From Pachypanchax playfairii (lineage: Eukaryota > Chordata > Actinopteri > Cyprinodontiformes > Aplocheilidae): a DNA stretch of 64,000 bases. Shown in pieces: positions 36,874 through 49,673 of this stretch (position 1 is the first letter of the stretch; the number at the start of each line of letters is the position of its first letter). The notes below the pieces were generated by a model. The model was not told the DNA's origin and ran no database searches. It saw only the letters and a program-made list of their open reading frames with translations. The DNA is taken from contig SSNP01000035.1 of the NCBI GenBank assembly GCA_006937955.1, forward strand, positions 2,958,301 to 3,022,300, given 5' to 3'. The position numbers were made by a program, and so were the translations under genes.

Positions 36874-39800
36874 TCAGCCCATCAGCCCAACAGTTGGATG
36901 ATCTTTGCTTTCTAACCACTCGAGTCCACCTGAATGTGGCGTCTCATTCATTTGGTGAAACAACTCCTCCGCTGCCACATTTTCATATTTGCCTTGCTGC
37001 TGATTGGGGTCAAACAGCAGGTTCGTGTCCAGCGCGTTCAGGTCGTTGATGCTGCTGGAGAGCTCCGATGTCATTCTGATTTCACAGGGGAAATCTGCTC
37101 CACCTGCAGTCAGCTCAGACACCTGATCCACGAGCTGAGCTCCAGCCGTAAGGCTGCTGTCTGACAGGAGGTGATGCATGCTGCTGAAATCTAACTGCTG
37201 CTGTCCATGTAGCTCTTCTTGCTGCTGCTGTGAGCTCAAAGCCGACATTAAAGATGGATGCTGCTCTCTGGAGGCTGACTGGGTTTGACTGTTGCCTGCT
37301 GAGAGAATCATTTGTTCGTTAATAGTATTTTCTATGAGGTAATCAGGCCTCTGGGAGTTACAGCTGCTGGTGGAGTCAGGAGTCATCAGGCTGAATTGGT
37401 TTTCAGTGCAGGAGATGTTTGACTTTGACTCCAGGATCTGAGTCAGGTTCATCCGTGCCGTGTAGGTAGAAGGTAGATTATGAATGCCTAAACCGCGCAT
37501 GCTGTCACTGCTGTCTCCGTCCATCTTGCTCAGGAGGACGCTGGTGATGTTTTTGCTGCTGCACTGTTGGTTCGGTGTGGGCAGAACTTCACTTTGCATC
37601 ATGATGTTAAGCGGAACGGAGCGGCTCCTCTGAGCCATGCAGCTGGCCCCGAGGTTTGTCTTATTGTTAAAGATGTTTAACACTTCAGGTGTTACGGGAG
37701 AGTTGAAGGGAGACACCACAGAGCGAGGGATGTTGGGAAGATTCCTCTGATGAACTGCAGGACTCACACTCCGACATCGAAAGGTTGACGCAGATGTGTT
37801 GGAGGTTTTACTATCCAAAGGGGCGGGCACAGCAAAACCTTCCTGCTTGGCCATGTTGGTAACCTGCTGCTGCACAGGGGAGATGGGAGTCAAGCGGCCG
37901 CAGTGACCGTCATGATGGCGTGCGTGAGGAACGGCGAATGCGTGAGGCTTTTGAAAATGTTCATCTATCAGGCCTCTGTAGCCCGTGAGGATTCCCACAC
38001 CGCTGTTTGACCTGTTTGTACTCCCGCTGCTGCTGCCGTAGCTGTTGTTCATCCACTCCAGTCTTGCTTTGTCTGGGTGGGTGGCCGTCGGCCTCTGCAT
38101 GGGTTTGACAGGGCTGCTGGAGATGCTGTTGCTGTCATGGAAACAAGTCATGCTGGAGTTGATGGGTGTGAATGCAAACGGGTTCCTGCACTCCACCGGA
38201 CTGGGAGGAATAGTGCTGCTGCAGTTGGAGAGAGGAGTTCCCACTGGCGTGTGGCGGCTGCTACCCAGAGCGCTGTCCACCGGGGTCGTGGAGGCCATGT
38301 GAGAGCGAGGACTCTCTCCTGTCATGTTCTGGGCTCCTCCCATCATCTCTGATGTAGGTGTGGGAGTTTGGATCATGCTGTTGTTCACAGCGTGATAAAA
38401 AGTAGTCATGATCTGATTAGTAGGAGGGATGTTGTTTGGCATCACAGTGTGGTGCCCCTGAAGTGTGTCACAGTTTCCAAACTCCTGCAGGTGTTTGAGC
38501 TTCATCTGCTCCTCCATCTGAACCAGCTCCTCCACAATGCTGTCCTGAGTCACGTCGTCATCAAAGGAAAAGCAGTCCATATGTTCCTGCACTGGGAGCT
38601 GAGCAGATGATGCTGGATTTAAAAACTGCAGTGTGTCGTTAGCAGGATTGGAGTGAGCGTATGTTTGGTGTTGGGCTCCTTCCAGACTTCCTGTAGTTAA
38701 ACGTGAACTCACACCTGCATGTTTCTGAAAACCAGGATTAGTGGGGACTGCATGCATGTTACCCACCGTGTGCTCATGCTGTTCCTGTAATAATGCGTCA
38801 CTGATGGAAATGCCAGTTTCCATAACAGTGGAGGTGTTTTTCGTCTGCATTGAGCTAAATGTTTTGGCAACAGAGTCAAAGCAGCTAGCTCTGACAGAGG
38901 AAGTACACTGTGCATCAATCTGAGTGGACAAGACGGAGCTCATTCTCATCTCTACTTCCTGTGTTGCTGGTGCACTTTCAGATCTACCTGTCATACCTGG
39001 ACAGGAGACAGAACCCATCATGTTTTTGACATTGTATCCAAGACCAGCAGCCCCCTCTGCTGGCTGCTGGGGGATGAAAACCCTTTTGACTGGGGAAAGA
39101 TCTGGACTGAGGCCTGAGCGTTTCCTGAGGGTTTTTGTTGGTATGAATCCTTCCTCTGCTTGGACGCCTTGAAACGATGATCTGCTGGTGTTTCCTAAAG
39201 TAACAGTGTTGATATTCTGAGACATATAGTGCAAAGTGCTTGTTTTATTATAGCTATTATTGCTACTCTCTACCACAGTGTGAGTGTTTGGTGAGGGCTT
39301 TCCTCCACATCTTGAGCTGGATGTTTCCTCCAGACTGAGAAAGCCTTTAGATTGAGGGATGGGCACACTGGCAGCTCTATGCACAGCACCTCCAGCTCTA
39401 CTTGTCATTACTCCTTGGGTCAAAACTTGACTGCTGGAACTATGAATCTGACTGTTTTTGTGTATAGCTTCAATTTCCATTTCAACATCCATGCTTTGAG
39501 CATCAGTGAGGATTCCAGACTCAGCCACCGAGGCCAGAATGGGAACTGCAGAAGAACTCCTCATGCTGTGATTCGTACCAACATCTGCTTCAGCTGCAGA
39601 AGTAATGCCTGCAGATGCTGGTCGCATGGTGGAGTTCGTAAGGGATGTGGTCTCGCTGCTGTTAGGAGCCAGTGAGATGGCGGCCATCTTGACCAAACTG
39701 ACTGGGCTGACGTGACACGTGGTCATCACAGTCTTAATGGGACTGTTGGTGATGATCATAGTGGAAGGCGAGCGCAGCGGAATCGCAGAGGTGACTGAAG

Positions 39801-42800
39801 GTTTGGGCAGGATTTGAGCGTAGCGCTGTCGAGCCGTGCGCTCCCCGACTGGACTGGTCAGATTATTTTGTGTCGGTTTCGGGTTCTGTTTCACTGCTTG
39901 AACCGGCTGGGAAACCATTTGGAAGTTAAAAGGCAGCACTTTGCTCTCCACTGTTCCCACAGGACTCGGTGACATCAGCTGTCTGCTCTTCTGCAACTGA
40001 AAAAAAAAGAAAGATAAAGTTTAAACATCAAATTCACGCAAACATCAGTACATTTAATTATTCTGTACAGATTATTGTTGTTATACCAAATTGTTTCTAA
40101 TATATCAAACATGTATCATGTGCCATTCACCTCTAATTTTAGTCAGATTTAACAAAAGAGAATAAAATGAAGTTTTCTCACTGTGATTGGGCTGGAGACA
40201 GCTGTGACCACAATACCAATGGTTGGCTGGGGTGAGGGAGTGGTGGGGCTACTACAAGGCACACAGTCATCTCCCCTCTTAACCTGTCCGTCTCCAGGTG
40301 AGGGAGAGTGCAGCTTCTGCTCCTGCTGCTTCTTCTGAATCTTCCTCTGCAGCTGCTGCTTTGCATCTACAGACGGTGACGAAAACACCGTCACCTGAGG
40401 CTGGAAGGGGTGAGACTCCGACGTGGGCACGAAGGCTGAGACGGTCTGCGGAGGTTTGACCCCTTGAAAAACAAAAAGCATTAAATATAAACTTTTCAAG
40501 ATTTAAAAAAAAAACGTGAAAATGGCACAGTAAGATAAACCGCTTTACACGAGAGGTTCATGTTGGTAAAAAGACTCTGTTAGCAGGTCTTTTGTAGTTT
40601 AGATGGCTAAATAATTTCATGTCACGCAAAGACATTTTACCATTATTGTATTGTATTGTTAAGAAAAATACAGGATCTGGAGATGTTTACTATTAATTCA
40701 GAAAGTATATTTCCATTATTTATTTATTAATAAATAAAGTCTTTAATTTTCCAGGTAAAAAAAAAACAACGAAATAATGTAGAAGGGTGTTTTATATATC
40801 AAACTTTTAGCCAATAGTGTTCGTTAATCTTTAAAAAATTAACTGATCAAACCACTGATGGAAAAATGTTTATTTTCTAAAACAAACAAAAACTAACAAT
40901 AAACATCAATTTAAGACAAAAAGGGACAAAAAACAAACACAGAGGGACAGAACAAAACTCAGATTTGTTTAAGAAACTGCTCCACCTGAGGTTTAAAAGC
41001 TTTAAGATCAGATAATAACTGTAATATTATTAACTAATAAACCCAATTTAAATAGATTTTTATTAGAAAAAAAAGTCAAGGAACAAGGTGTAGTAACCAG
41101 CAGCCGCCACCAGGTGTCACTACCTCCTTCCTCTGAGCAGCTTTAGGTTTCTCACCTGTTGCCGTGCCCGTCATTATGGTGAGAGCTGCCAAGGACTTGT
41201 TGCTGATGTAATGGCTGTCGATCAGGAAGCGAGCCAAGTCTTCGACAGTATCAAACTGGCGCTTCAGCACTTTCTGAGCCCACTCACACACAAGATCACA
41301 GGCTGCAAATCGCACTTCTTCCTTGATGCTGCCCAGCTGGCACGGTGACTCCAGAACATCACACTGGAGCTGCACGCAGCAGATGATGGAGGTAAATACA
41401 AATACAGACACATAATATAATGAAATAGTGAGGGGAATAGTGGGGGAGGGGGGATAGATGTTGGTGATCTTACTCCATCTGGTGTTTTATGGAGATCCAG
41501 AGTAGGTAAAGATGGCATGTGCACATAAGGTCTCTTCCTTAAGCCACTGTAGCAATATGTAAATCAGTGTTAAGAAGAAAAACACAATATATGAGAAATG
41601 ATGATATATCCAAGCAAATACAGTTAAAGCACGCTCTCTTTAACAGGTTTAATGGCTTTAACAGGGGGTGGGGGGTGGATGGCCTCCTGCCAGGACCACT
41701 TCAGGTTTCTGAGACCTGGTTTGTCTGCTACAGACGCTGCAGAGCCTCTTAACCTGCAGCACAAACAGCTGATTAAACACAACACAGCGTTTCAGTCGGG
41801 TCTGTCATCAGACAGGGAGGCCTGTACCAGCTAGACCTGATGCTGAGTAACCAGAAAGGGAGACATCTGACATCCAAGTTCTCTAGACATCAGCTCAAAG
41901 GCATGAAGCGCTGCATCAGGCACGTCACATATTCCTTTAACTGGTGAGAAACACAGAGGGAACTGCCTTTGCAAGCAGCAGTGTTATAGAACTTGGAGAG
42001 GCGGCTGTTACTGACCTGATACTAGAGGTCTGAACAGTGGAACTTATCCATCAGTACCAATAAGAGGACCTAGCTGAACTAGGACTATTTGATCCTGCCC
42101 ATGAGACCCTGGGTCACACATAAAAGCCAGGATTCTAGCGTCTCAGCCATGACAGGGAAACACCCTTCCATCTGCCCAGCTGGAGCTGGAACTCCTCCAG
42201 AAATGTGGGTGATGGTGGCAGCTAGACTTCAGGCTCGGCCTGTCAGGGGAAGGATCCCCTCAGACTGTCTACACAGTCAGAGGATGAAGCTGACTCCCAG
42301 GTGGTGCCATGTGACGCCAGGCGGGACCCTCATCCTCAAACTGGATGTTTCAGTAGAAAACTCTTAAGAGAGAACTCATTTTTCAACATGTATTTAAAGG
42401 ACCATGAGAAACACACTGAGGATTATCTAAACAGACTTTGTACGACCGTCTCATCCAACATTCAGATCAGTTTCTATCACATTTTAAAACTCAATTATCT
42501 GTTACATTAAATAAAAGTTTCAACAGTTTCACTTCTGAGTGTTTTGATTTGATTCATGTCTGTTGTATTAGTTGAATTTGTTGGTGAAGGAGAAAATAAA
42601 TCCTGTATTAACAAAAACTGTGTAAGTTCAATTTCTTTTAAAATCAGTTTTCAAACACGGTCATGCATCAACTTTCTGATGTTTCCTACAAGCATTCCGC
42701 CTCGCGGGGAGAATGTAGGGAGCGTCACGATTTAACTCAGAGGTGATTTCACCTGGATGAAAGTCATGAACACAAACCAGAGCTGCACTTTGACGTCACA

Positions 42801-45800
42801 ACTCAACAAGAAAAAACAAAACAAAAGTCAACATGAAGGTCAAGATCACAGAGACGCCCCCCCCCCACCCCCCGAGGGTCTCTGCATTATGTTCGTGCCT
42901 TTGAGGCGGAGCGGGACTTCATTTCATTTCACGTCTATATTTAGAGAGCAAATGAACTCCTGCAGCAGATGGTCTGAGAACACACACACACACACATTCA
43001 AAGGCCAGACAGATACAATCCTTTTCCAGTAAAGGATATTTGGATTTTCCTCTCATGCCGAGTCGGCGTGCTTTCATGTTCGGGAAGACGTTTTTCATCA
43101 TCTTTCCAAAGTCGGCGGCGCTGAGCGGGTGGTAGTTCAGATTGTCACAGAAGCTCCTGAAACGCACATAAAACAGCAGCATAAAGAGTTAAAGTGATAA
43201 TAATCTAATCGTTCTTCACTTTGCAGTTTAGGGTGTTTTAACTCTGTGATGTCACTGTCTGGTTCACTCCTCCTGCCTTTATCTCAACCATATAAACCTG
43301 CTACATTCATGTTTTCATCTATCAGTCAAATATGTTATTTAAAAAGATTCAGCAGCATTTACATCCAAATCTATTAGTTCTCAGACTTTTATATGCAACA
43401 TCTTTTAGCTCATTAGCGTCAGTGTAGATAACTGGAAAAGTGTGAAACCTCTTTCAGGGTTGTGTGGGTGCAGAAATAATTCATTACTGAACAGGAAACA
43501 CTGCCAACATTAGGAGGTAAATTCTAAGTTCTTGTAAGAACTTTTCGAACCTCCTTGAACGTGTTTGAAGAGCCTTTTCTGTGAGCTGTGCTGAAGGCGC
43601 CAGTGTTTCTACATGCTGCTGTATTTCTGTCCCGGTGGAGTCAAAAAGATAAAAAAGTTACATAAGTCTGTCAGAGCATTTCAGTGACTGTCTCAGATTT
43701 TCCATTCTAATATTACCAGCACATGCTGCTCTCTGATTCTCATGCCGGCTGCATCTATTTATACTGACACTTTAGCCTGCAGTAATGTGGAGCTGGATGA
43801 CGTGCAAACACTGTTGTCTACACTAAAAACTAAAAACCCAGGAAAAGTCTGACTGAATGTGCTTGTGAAAGCAGATTTCATGTGTTTTTTTTTTTTGTAC
43901 ATACTTGTATTCATCGTAGACTTCCTTTTTGGGAAGTGAGGTTTCTGGATATTCTTCTAAATGATCTCGGATCCAGCTGAACGCATGCATCTGCTGCGTG
44001 CGGCTCGATGACAGGGCGCTCTGATCACTGAGGAAACGACGTGAGAGGTCCGTTAAAGACCTCGAGGTGCTTCACAGACAAAACATCAGCACAAATACGA
44101 CTTTTAGGAAAAACTCATTCGATAAAAATCAGGTTGTCACCTTTTCTCTGCACTGCTGCAGGGACCGGAGGGCAACTTAAGGTAGAGATAGAGTTTTTCA
44201 ATGTCCGAGAACTTCTCCACGTCTTGCTGTAGACATTAAAAAAGACAAAGAAGAAGAAAAGGCAGCTGTAATGTTGTTTTTCTGCCAGCAAAACCGCATT
44301 TCCTTTCCTAAAAGGAGACAAGCTTCTATCAATACATCACACGATTCCTTAAACGTTCTTGTGTTTTATGAGCCGTCGTCTAAAGAATCAGGATGTAAAT
44401 CATCATATTACACAATTAATAAAATAATAAAGGCTTAATAATAAAGTAAAAACATATATCAGTTTTCAAATGTTTAAAATTAGAGAATTTTGTACATTTT
44501 TACGTTTTATCTAAGCCAAAAGTTAAATTTTTTAGGGTTGTGTCACTTTTTCAAAGCATCTAAAGCAGCGCGAGAAAAAAAGTGGAACCAATAGCTTAAA
44601 CAAAACTTAATGTCAGTGTTACTGATTGTTGTTGATCCCAGTTACTTAAACAAAGGACGACTGGTCATTTTACTGATTAAATATATTGTAAAAATATTTT
44701 TTTTAGTCAGTGAACAAGATGAAATAAGAGTTTAGCTGCTCATGCTTCTACACATAGCAGTATTTTGAAAGTTTAAGAGCTGCATTGTGGGTAATCTTTT
44801 CACAGTACATGTGGAATAAAACCTGCATGTTTGATAGGGCTGGGTTTAAAAAAATCGATTAATCGATTTAAATCGATTTAAGAATAAAAAATCGATCATC
44901 AATTCATAAAGCACTAAATCGATTAAAAAAAATAAAAAATTAAAAAAAAAAGAAAAATTGATAAACATGATGTATCAGCGTCGGAATTAAACTGGACTCC
45001 AAACAGTCCGCCTCCTTATATTGTTTCCTTCTCTTTGATTTCTTGCTTGTATGTTCTCTCAATGAAAGTCGCTTTGGATAAAAGCGTCTGCTAAATGACA
45101 GTAGTAGTAGTAGTAAAATATACATTTCCTTTTGTTACAGTTATGCCACATGCCACTGCTTCTGGATATTTTTAATGAAAACATGAATATTAAATGTATA
45201 TAAAATACGCACTGTTGAAAGGCTGCTTCAGCATTTCATAAAAATTGCTATCTACGAATGTCTGATATTCAAGAAATACTAATGTGACAGAAATATCTGA
45301 AAAAAGAATTGATATTGAATCGAATCGAAATTAATCGAAATCGAATCAATTTTTGCTCTTGTGAATCGAATCGATTCAGGAAATTAGGAGTGATACCCAG
45401 CCCTAATGTTTGACTGAGTTTAATACATTTCTCTCGTAATGTTATTTGAGTTGGCAGAAGCTTTTGAGTTTAAAACACTGATACAACAGCTGGATGGACT
45501 CAGACTCAGCTTCACGGTGTTTATCTATCTGCTCTGTGTGCGACACACATGTTCCATGTTCAGGCCTGCAGACAGACGAATCCTGCAGGACAGGAGAGTC
45601 TGCAGGATTAATCCAAATCTGCTGCTGTTAACACTTCACCCAGAACACAGTCAGACACTTTCATCCTCCAAATAACAAAGAGTTTCACATGTAGATCGAA
45701 GATCCACCACTGAAACTCTTTAAACTGGCTGCTGTATGAACCATCAACATAAAGTTGATTATTAATTTTATTAACTTGTGTTGAAGATTTACATGACAGA

Positions 45801-48800
45801 CTGATAAATCAGTTTCATTTGTCTACAATAAAACAATATTTATACTAAACTACGGTGCACATCTGTAATCACAGCAGATCCTGTTACTTTTAGTACGTTT
45901 ACATCTGGATGTGAAGCTCAATCTGCTGCCATAATCTGAAATCCTAATATTTGGAAGATAAAACAGAAAGAATGAGATGTTATCACTTTTTTAGTAAATA
46001 TTTTGTAGATGCATCAGTTTACAGGAAGTGATGATTACATACACCTTTCCTGTGCCCTTTTTTGAGGCAGCAGATTGATCATCTTCAGTTTCTTTTCCTG
46101 AGATAAAGATACAATCAGCTCTCCAGAGACTGTAAATATTTTTAATTATATGAGTGTCTTAAACAAAGCAGGTTTTTGTGGCTCTGAAGGATAGTAAGAG
46201 CCATACACAGGAGTGTATTTTACTTTACTTTGTACCTGCAAAAGACGTCCAAATTCTCTGTGAAATTCAAAAATGTCTCTGATTGAAGCATTGAATGTTT
46301 TAATTGCTTCCTGATTAAGAAAACAAATATACTTATGTAGTTTTATTTGACTGACACAGATTCTAATTATCAACAGAAAACAGGATTGATTTAATGTTGA
46401 GTGACAGAGTTAAACTCGCTGCCCTTATCATGGATAGAGGATGACTGCACATCTGGATCGAGTCTCCAAATACACTGACCATCACAAAAGGAGAGAAAAT
46501 AAGTAATTAGCTAAAGGGATTTATTACAAAGATCTTGTTGAGCCACGATGATCTAACAAGTTCAGTGTTGTGTTAAAGAGACCCCCCAAAAATATACAAA
46601 ACATACATCTTCTTATCATTTATGTAAATAACAACAAATTATTTTGAATTTAAATGTTTAATTGGATATGTTTTTACTGGATTGAAAAATCAATACTTAC
46701 TAGCATGTTTTCCACTTTCGACTGAACAGATTTGCTGCAAAAAAAAGAACACAAAGTAGAAATTAGAATGATGCTGGTGTAACATGAGAGCTTGTTTCTG
46801 AAGAGTATTTATTTATAAAGCAGAGGAATGTTTGATATGAGGCGACTCTCCCTTCAGCATCTCTCAGGTCGTGTGTAACTTCAAATAAAAAGACATGCAG
46901 ACATTGTTTCAGCTGCTTCATCATCCAAAACCCAAAAGCAATAACTGAGGAAATGTGTCTAGTGTCTCATTCAATACATTTAGATTTAATTCTAAAAATA
47001 AAACTATTTTTGCATGTTTTAACCATCATATAAAAAAAAAAGCTTCTAAAAAATAAAGAACAAAACAATCAGCTAATTCTTCTTCCAAAGCTTAAAAGTT
47101 GTTGAATCAGATGTATTAACTTGTGCAGCACACGGCTGCTGCTCCCTTCCACATGGAAAGCTGGTGACAACTAAAGACTCTTATTCGACGACGCTGCACA
47201 GCTCAGAATCAGAAGACTCTCTAAGCCAAGACGAGAATGGTTCACTTTAATTCACTGTTACCGGGGCAAGCTGAGGATTTTCTCACGCTGAAAAGCCCAT
47301 CAGTAAACTCTTCGTGAGGTAGAGCTGGCAGGTAAACTGAATGACACCTGATGCAACGATTTGCAAGGGTTCTGATGGAGGAATGACGGACTGATGCAAC
47401 TTTAAACCTCAGCACAGGTGAACAGCAGCGTGATTCGTTGTCATTTAAAGGTGTGAATGAAAAACAGCATGAAAATCTAGAGTTTTACTGTAAATGTAAA
47501 TGTGTCACGGACATAAATATAAAACAGAAGCTCAGATCTTCTTGAAGCACCTGCACAGCGACGTATTTCCTGTAGACGTTTTGAACAGTGACTTACTCTG
47601 CTCATTCAACCTTTTGACATTTCATGGCTGCTTGATATTTAAATGAAAGAACTTGGGTTAGTCTGGAAATAAAAGGTCAAGAGGATGACTTTAAACAACA
47701 GCAGCTACAGATGTTTTATCCAGTTATTAGTCAGGGACAGAAGGAACATTGTTTAACCCTCGTGTTTCATTCTAACCAACAGAAACAAGCACATCACATA
47801 TTTACAGAACTCGTATTAATGCCTAAATCAGTTTGATTTTAGTTGATGAAAAGTCAAACTCTTCTGAAAATGATGATTTCACGTAGACTAAGTCACACAA
47901 CAGTCCATATTTAAATGAGGAAAGAGCTTCAAAATGACATTAAATTGAAATCTTTCCATTTGTAATTTAAAACAACACCAACTGTGTGAGAAGCTCAACA
48001 AAATGTATTAAAACTTGTTATCATATCTCAAACTGAATTTAATATTTAGTGATGGTGATATTGGTTGTGATTAATCCATATTTCTCTCATATCTCTCCTT
48101 CTACTTTGTCTTTACTCTCCACCTTGCCTCCATCATCTATGATGAGAATCCATCGGATTGACACGTGTTTTGTTGTAATGCAGAGTCTGAATTGAAGGAT
48201 CTTCAGATACCCAAACATTACTGATATCACAATGTTGTGCAAATATTTCTAATATTTTNCTATGCCTGTATAATAACATAAAAGATGTAATATTGTTGCT
48301 GAATATTGTGATGGTGATATCGGTTGTGATTAATCCATATTTCTCTCATATCTCTCCTTCTACTTTGTCTTTACTCTCCACCTTGCCTCCATCATCTATG
48401 ATGAGAATCCATCGGATTGACACGTGTTTTGTTGTAATGCAGAGTCTGAATTGAAGGATCTTCAGATACCCAAACATTACTGATATCACAATGTTGTGCA
48501 AATATTTCTAATATTTTGTGCAGCCCGAATAGAAACCCAAATTTTCCTCACTTCTTTCTTCTGCGATTGCAACAATCACAACATGTATCATGTATCTGTC
48601 TGGGATCCATCTGACTGAAGCATGTAGGTCTGTTGTAGTTCTCTGTGATATTGATGCTGCGCGGTCTTGACTCTGAATCTGTAGCGATGCAGCGGAACGT
48701 TGATTTCTCTGATCAACACAGCGGCTCATTCATGACTAATGAATCTAAACTCAATCTAAACAAGTTTACAGACCCACTTCACTGCCAACTTTTACATTAG

Positions 48801-49673
48801 ATACTCCATTATTTCTTTAGTTACAGCTAATTGATATAAAGAATACTTTAAAAGTAAAAAAACTTGTGAAATATGAAATGTTATTATTATTGAACAGTGT
48901 GAAAATCAGCTCATACATCTAAAATATAAATAGGCTGCTAATATGTGAATATGTTTGTAATAATAACTGTTAGTTACCTCTACAGGAGGTCATGTTTTTA
49001 CCGGGGTTGGTTTGTTTGTTACCAAGAAAGGTCAGAAATGGTCCAAGGAAGAAGTGAGTAGATTTTTGGGTTGATCTGGATCACCATCTGGATCCAGGAT
49101 TTTTTTTAAGGAGTCTTCATCATTGTGACATAGGGCTGTTTTTAACATCTGCATGTGACTCTACAATAAATGGTCGAGGTGTTTGTTAAACATACAGACT
49201 AATCGTTGGTGTAAATCACAATATGAAGGGAACTGAGGTGTTGGCTGAGGTCTGCGCTCCATGAGTGCCTTTCTAGTTCTGATTTAATGTTTAACAAGAG
49301 TCCTTCTGCCAGAAGAAGAGCAAATGTTTCACTTTTTTAATCAAACACAAGCAGAAAAGCAGGAATAAACATTTAAAAACTGTTGTATTTCTACATTTAA
49401 TGCTTTGTAAGTACTTTAAAATATATCTTTGTAGTTAATTCCTAAATAAATAGTTTTATATTGTGGTCCTGATGCAAGAGGATCCTTCTATCCTACATGA
49501 TAGTTTAGAGTCTCCCTTCAGCATCAAACCGAGCACAGCCGTGTCTGAACTCACCAGATGGAGTTCTTGATCCGGAGCTGCAGAGCGCTGGCCTCAGCAC
49601 CCTGCAGCCCGGGGACCAGGCCGGGCAGGCTCCCCGCTCCGGACTCCGCCTGCTGGGGATCCTCGTCGGCCAT
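36874..49673 (-). CDS. rfx7: rfx7: RFX-family winged-helix transcription factor
   Basis: Coding exons (minus strand, 5' to 3'): 49673-49555, 46734-46701, 44226-44141, 44027-43905, 43156-43040, 41558-41474, 41369-41156, 40462-40182, 39996-36874. All phases close at 1393 aa. The N-terminus MADEDPQQAESGAGSLPGLV leads into ALQLRIKNSIC and EKLYLYLKLPSGP. The RFX winged-helix domain is at about residues 93-170, with HAFSWIRDHLEEYP, CDNLNYHPLSAADFGKMM and FPNMKARRLGMRGKSKYCYS. Then come QKVLKRQFDTVEDLARFLI and IQKKQQEQK. A 1040-codon last exon is rich in Ser, Thr and Pro, ending EWLESKDHPTVGLMG, as in human RFX7 (human ends ESKDHPTVEMLG, from memory). RFX7 is a nuclear activator that binds X-boxes. 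The exon 43040/41558 junction needs an AT-AC intron (separate entry). Human RFX7 is of similar length. Confidence 0.95.
41559..43039 (-). other. rfx7: U12-type AT-AC intron within the rfx7 DNA-binding domain
   Basis: On the minus strand the intron starts ATATCCTTT (43039-43031), the exact minor-spliceosome 5' consensus. It ends TTCTTAAC (branch-site consensus, 41576-41569) followed by ACTGATTTAC (end at 41559). Joining at these points gives AA|A TAT TGC TAC AGT, reading GKSKYCYSGLRK, the invariant end of the RFX domain. No GT donor near 43040 and no AG acceptor near 41558 restores these residues. The intron is 1481 bp and also holds a (CA)8 run at 42981 and unidentified DNA at 41640-42370. 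Confidence 0.9.
42981..42996. repeat. (CA)8 microsatellite
   Basis: Eight CA units, 35 bp from the 5' end of the rfx7 AT-AC intron. Confidence 0.9.
44835..45405. mobile_element. Non-autonomous hAT MITE with perfect 8-bp target duplication
   Basis: The target duplication ATGTTTGA (44827-44834 and 45406-45413) flanks 571 bp with inverted ends TAGGGCTGGGT and its inverse ACCCAGCCCTA. Subterminal parts are dense in ATCGATT/AATCGAT motifs, probably transposase-binding repeats. No transposase frame remains. It contains a SINE/LINE-type tail at 45065-45118. It lies in the rfx7 intron between exons 46734-46701 and 44226-44141. Confidence 0.85.
45065..45118 (+). repeat. Teleost SINE/LINE 3' tail inside the hAT MITE
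   Basis: AGTCGCTTTGGATAAAAGCG followed by TCTGCTAAATGAC, the very common 3' end shared by fish SINEs and their partner LINEs, then (GTA)n at 45101-45115. It is nested within the hAT element, so it inserted into that element or was carried by it. Confidence 0.75.
46236..46310 (-). CDS. rfx7: Candidate in-frame cassette exon of rfx7 (25 codons)
   Basis: Between canonical exons 46734-46701 and 44226-44141 lies a 75-nt open segment with a good acceptor (TTTTCTTAATCAG) and a plausible donor (CAG|GTACAA). Both flanking junctions are phase 0, so inclusion keeps the frame, adding EAIKTFNASIRDIFEFHREF plus GRLLQ between VENML and QDVEKF. Human RFX7 as I know it joins the flanking exons directly, so this would be an optional or lineage-specific insert. 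It is predicted helical and amphipathic. It may also be a chance open segment. Confidence 0.4.
48049..48517. repeat. Direct duplication of 210 bp around an ambiguous base
   Basis: 48049-48258 and 48308-48517 are almost identical (I see one difference, T versus C in GATATYGGTTG), 259 bp apart in phase. An N at 48259 follows the first copy immediately. Downstream AATATTTTGTGCAGCCC resembles the end of a hAT element, so the unit may be transposon-derived. The N makes an assembly artefact possible. Confidence 0.85.
48975..49280 (+). repeat. Diverged teleost interspersed repeat
   Basis: Starts ACCTCTACAGGAGGTCATGT, then GTTTGTTTGTTACCAAGA, GATCTGGATC and GGGCTGT, ending GCTGAGGTCTGCGCTCCATG and GTGCCTTTCTAGTT. 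This order matches a common fish repeat whose ends read ACCTCCGCCAAGGAGGT and TTGGCGGAGGTCTGCGCTC. Its class is not known to me. Confidence 0.55.

Larger units (their letters stand above)
46735..49554. other. rfx7 intron 1
   Basis: 2.8 kb of mostly AT-rich DNA. It holds a 210-bp direct duplication with an N between the copies (48049-48517) and a diverged interspersed repeat at 48975-49280. No exon is supported. Confidence 0.6.

Noticed and set aside
41640..42370. Open frames of 60-90 codons in the rfx7 AT-AC intron
   Set aside because: No domain, no splice fit and no similarity I recognise; treated as intronic DNA.
43010..43039. GT donor near 43014 that would extend the rfx7 exon to read KSKYPLLEKD
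   Set aside because: It destroys the invariant CYSGL end of the RFX domain; the AT-AC junction restores it with consensus U12 signals.
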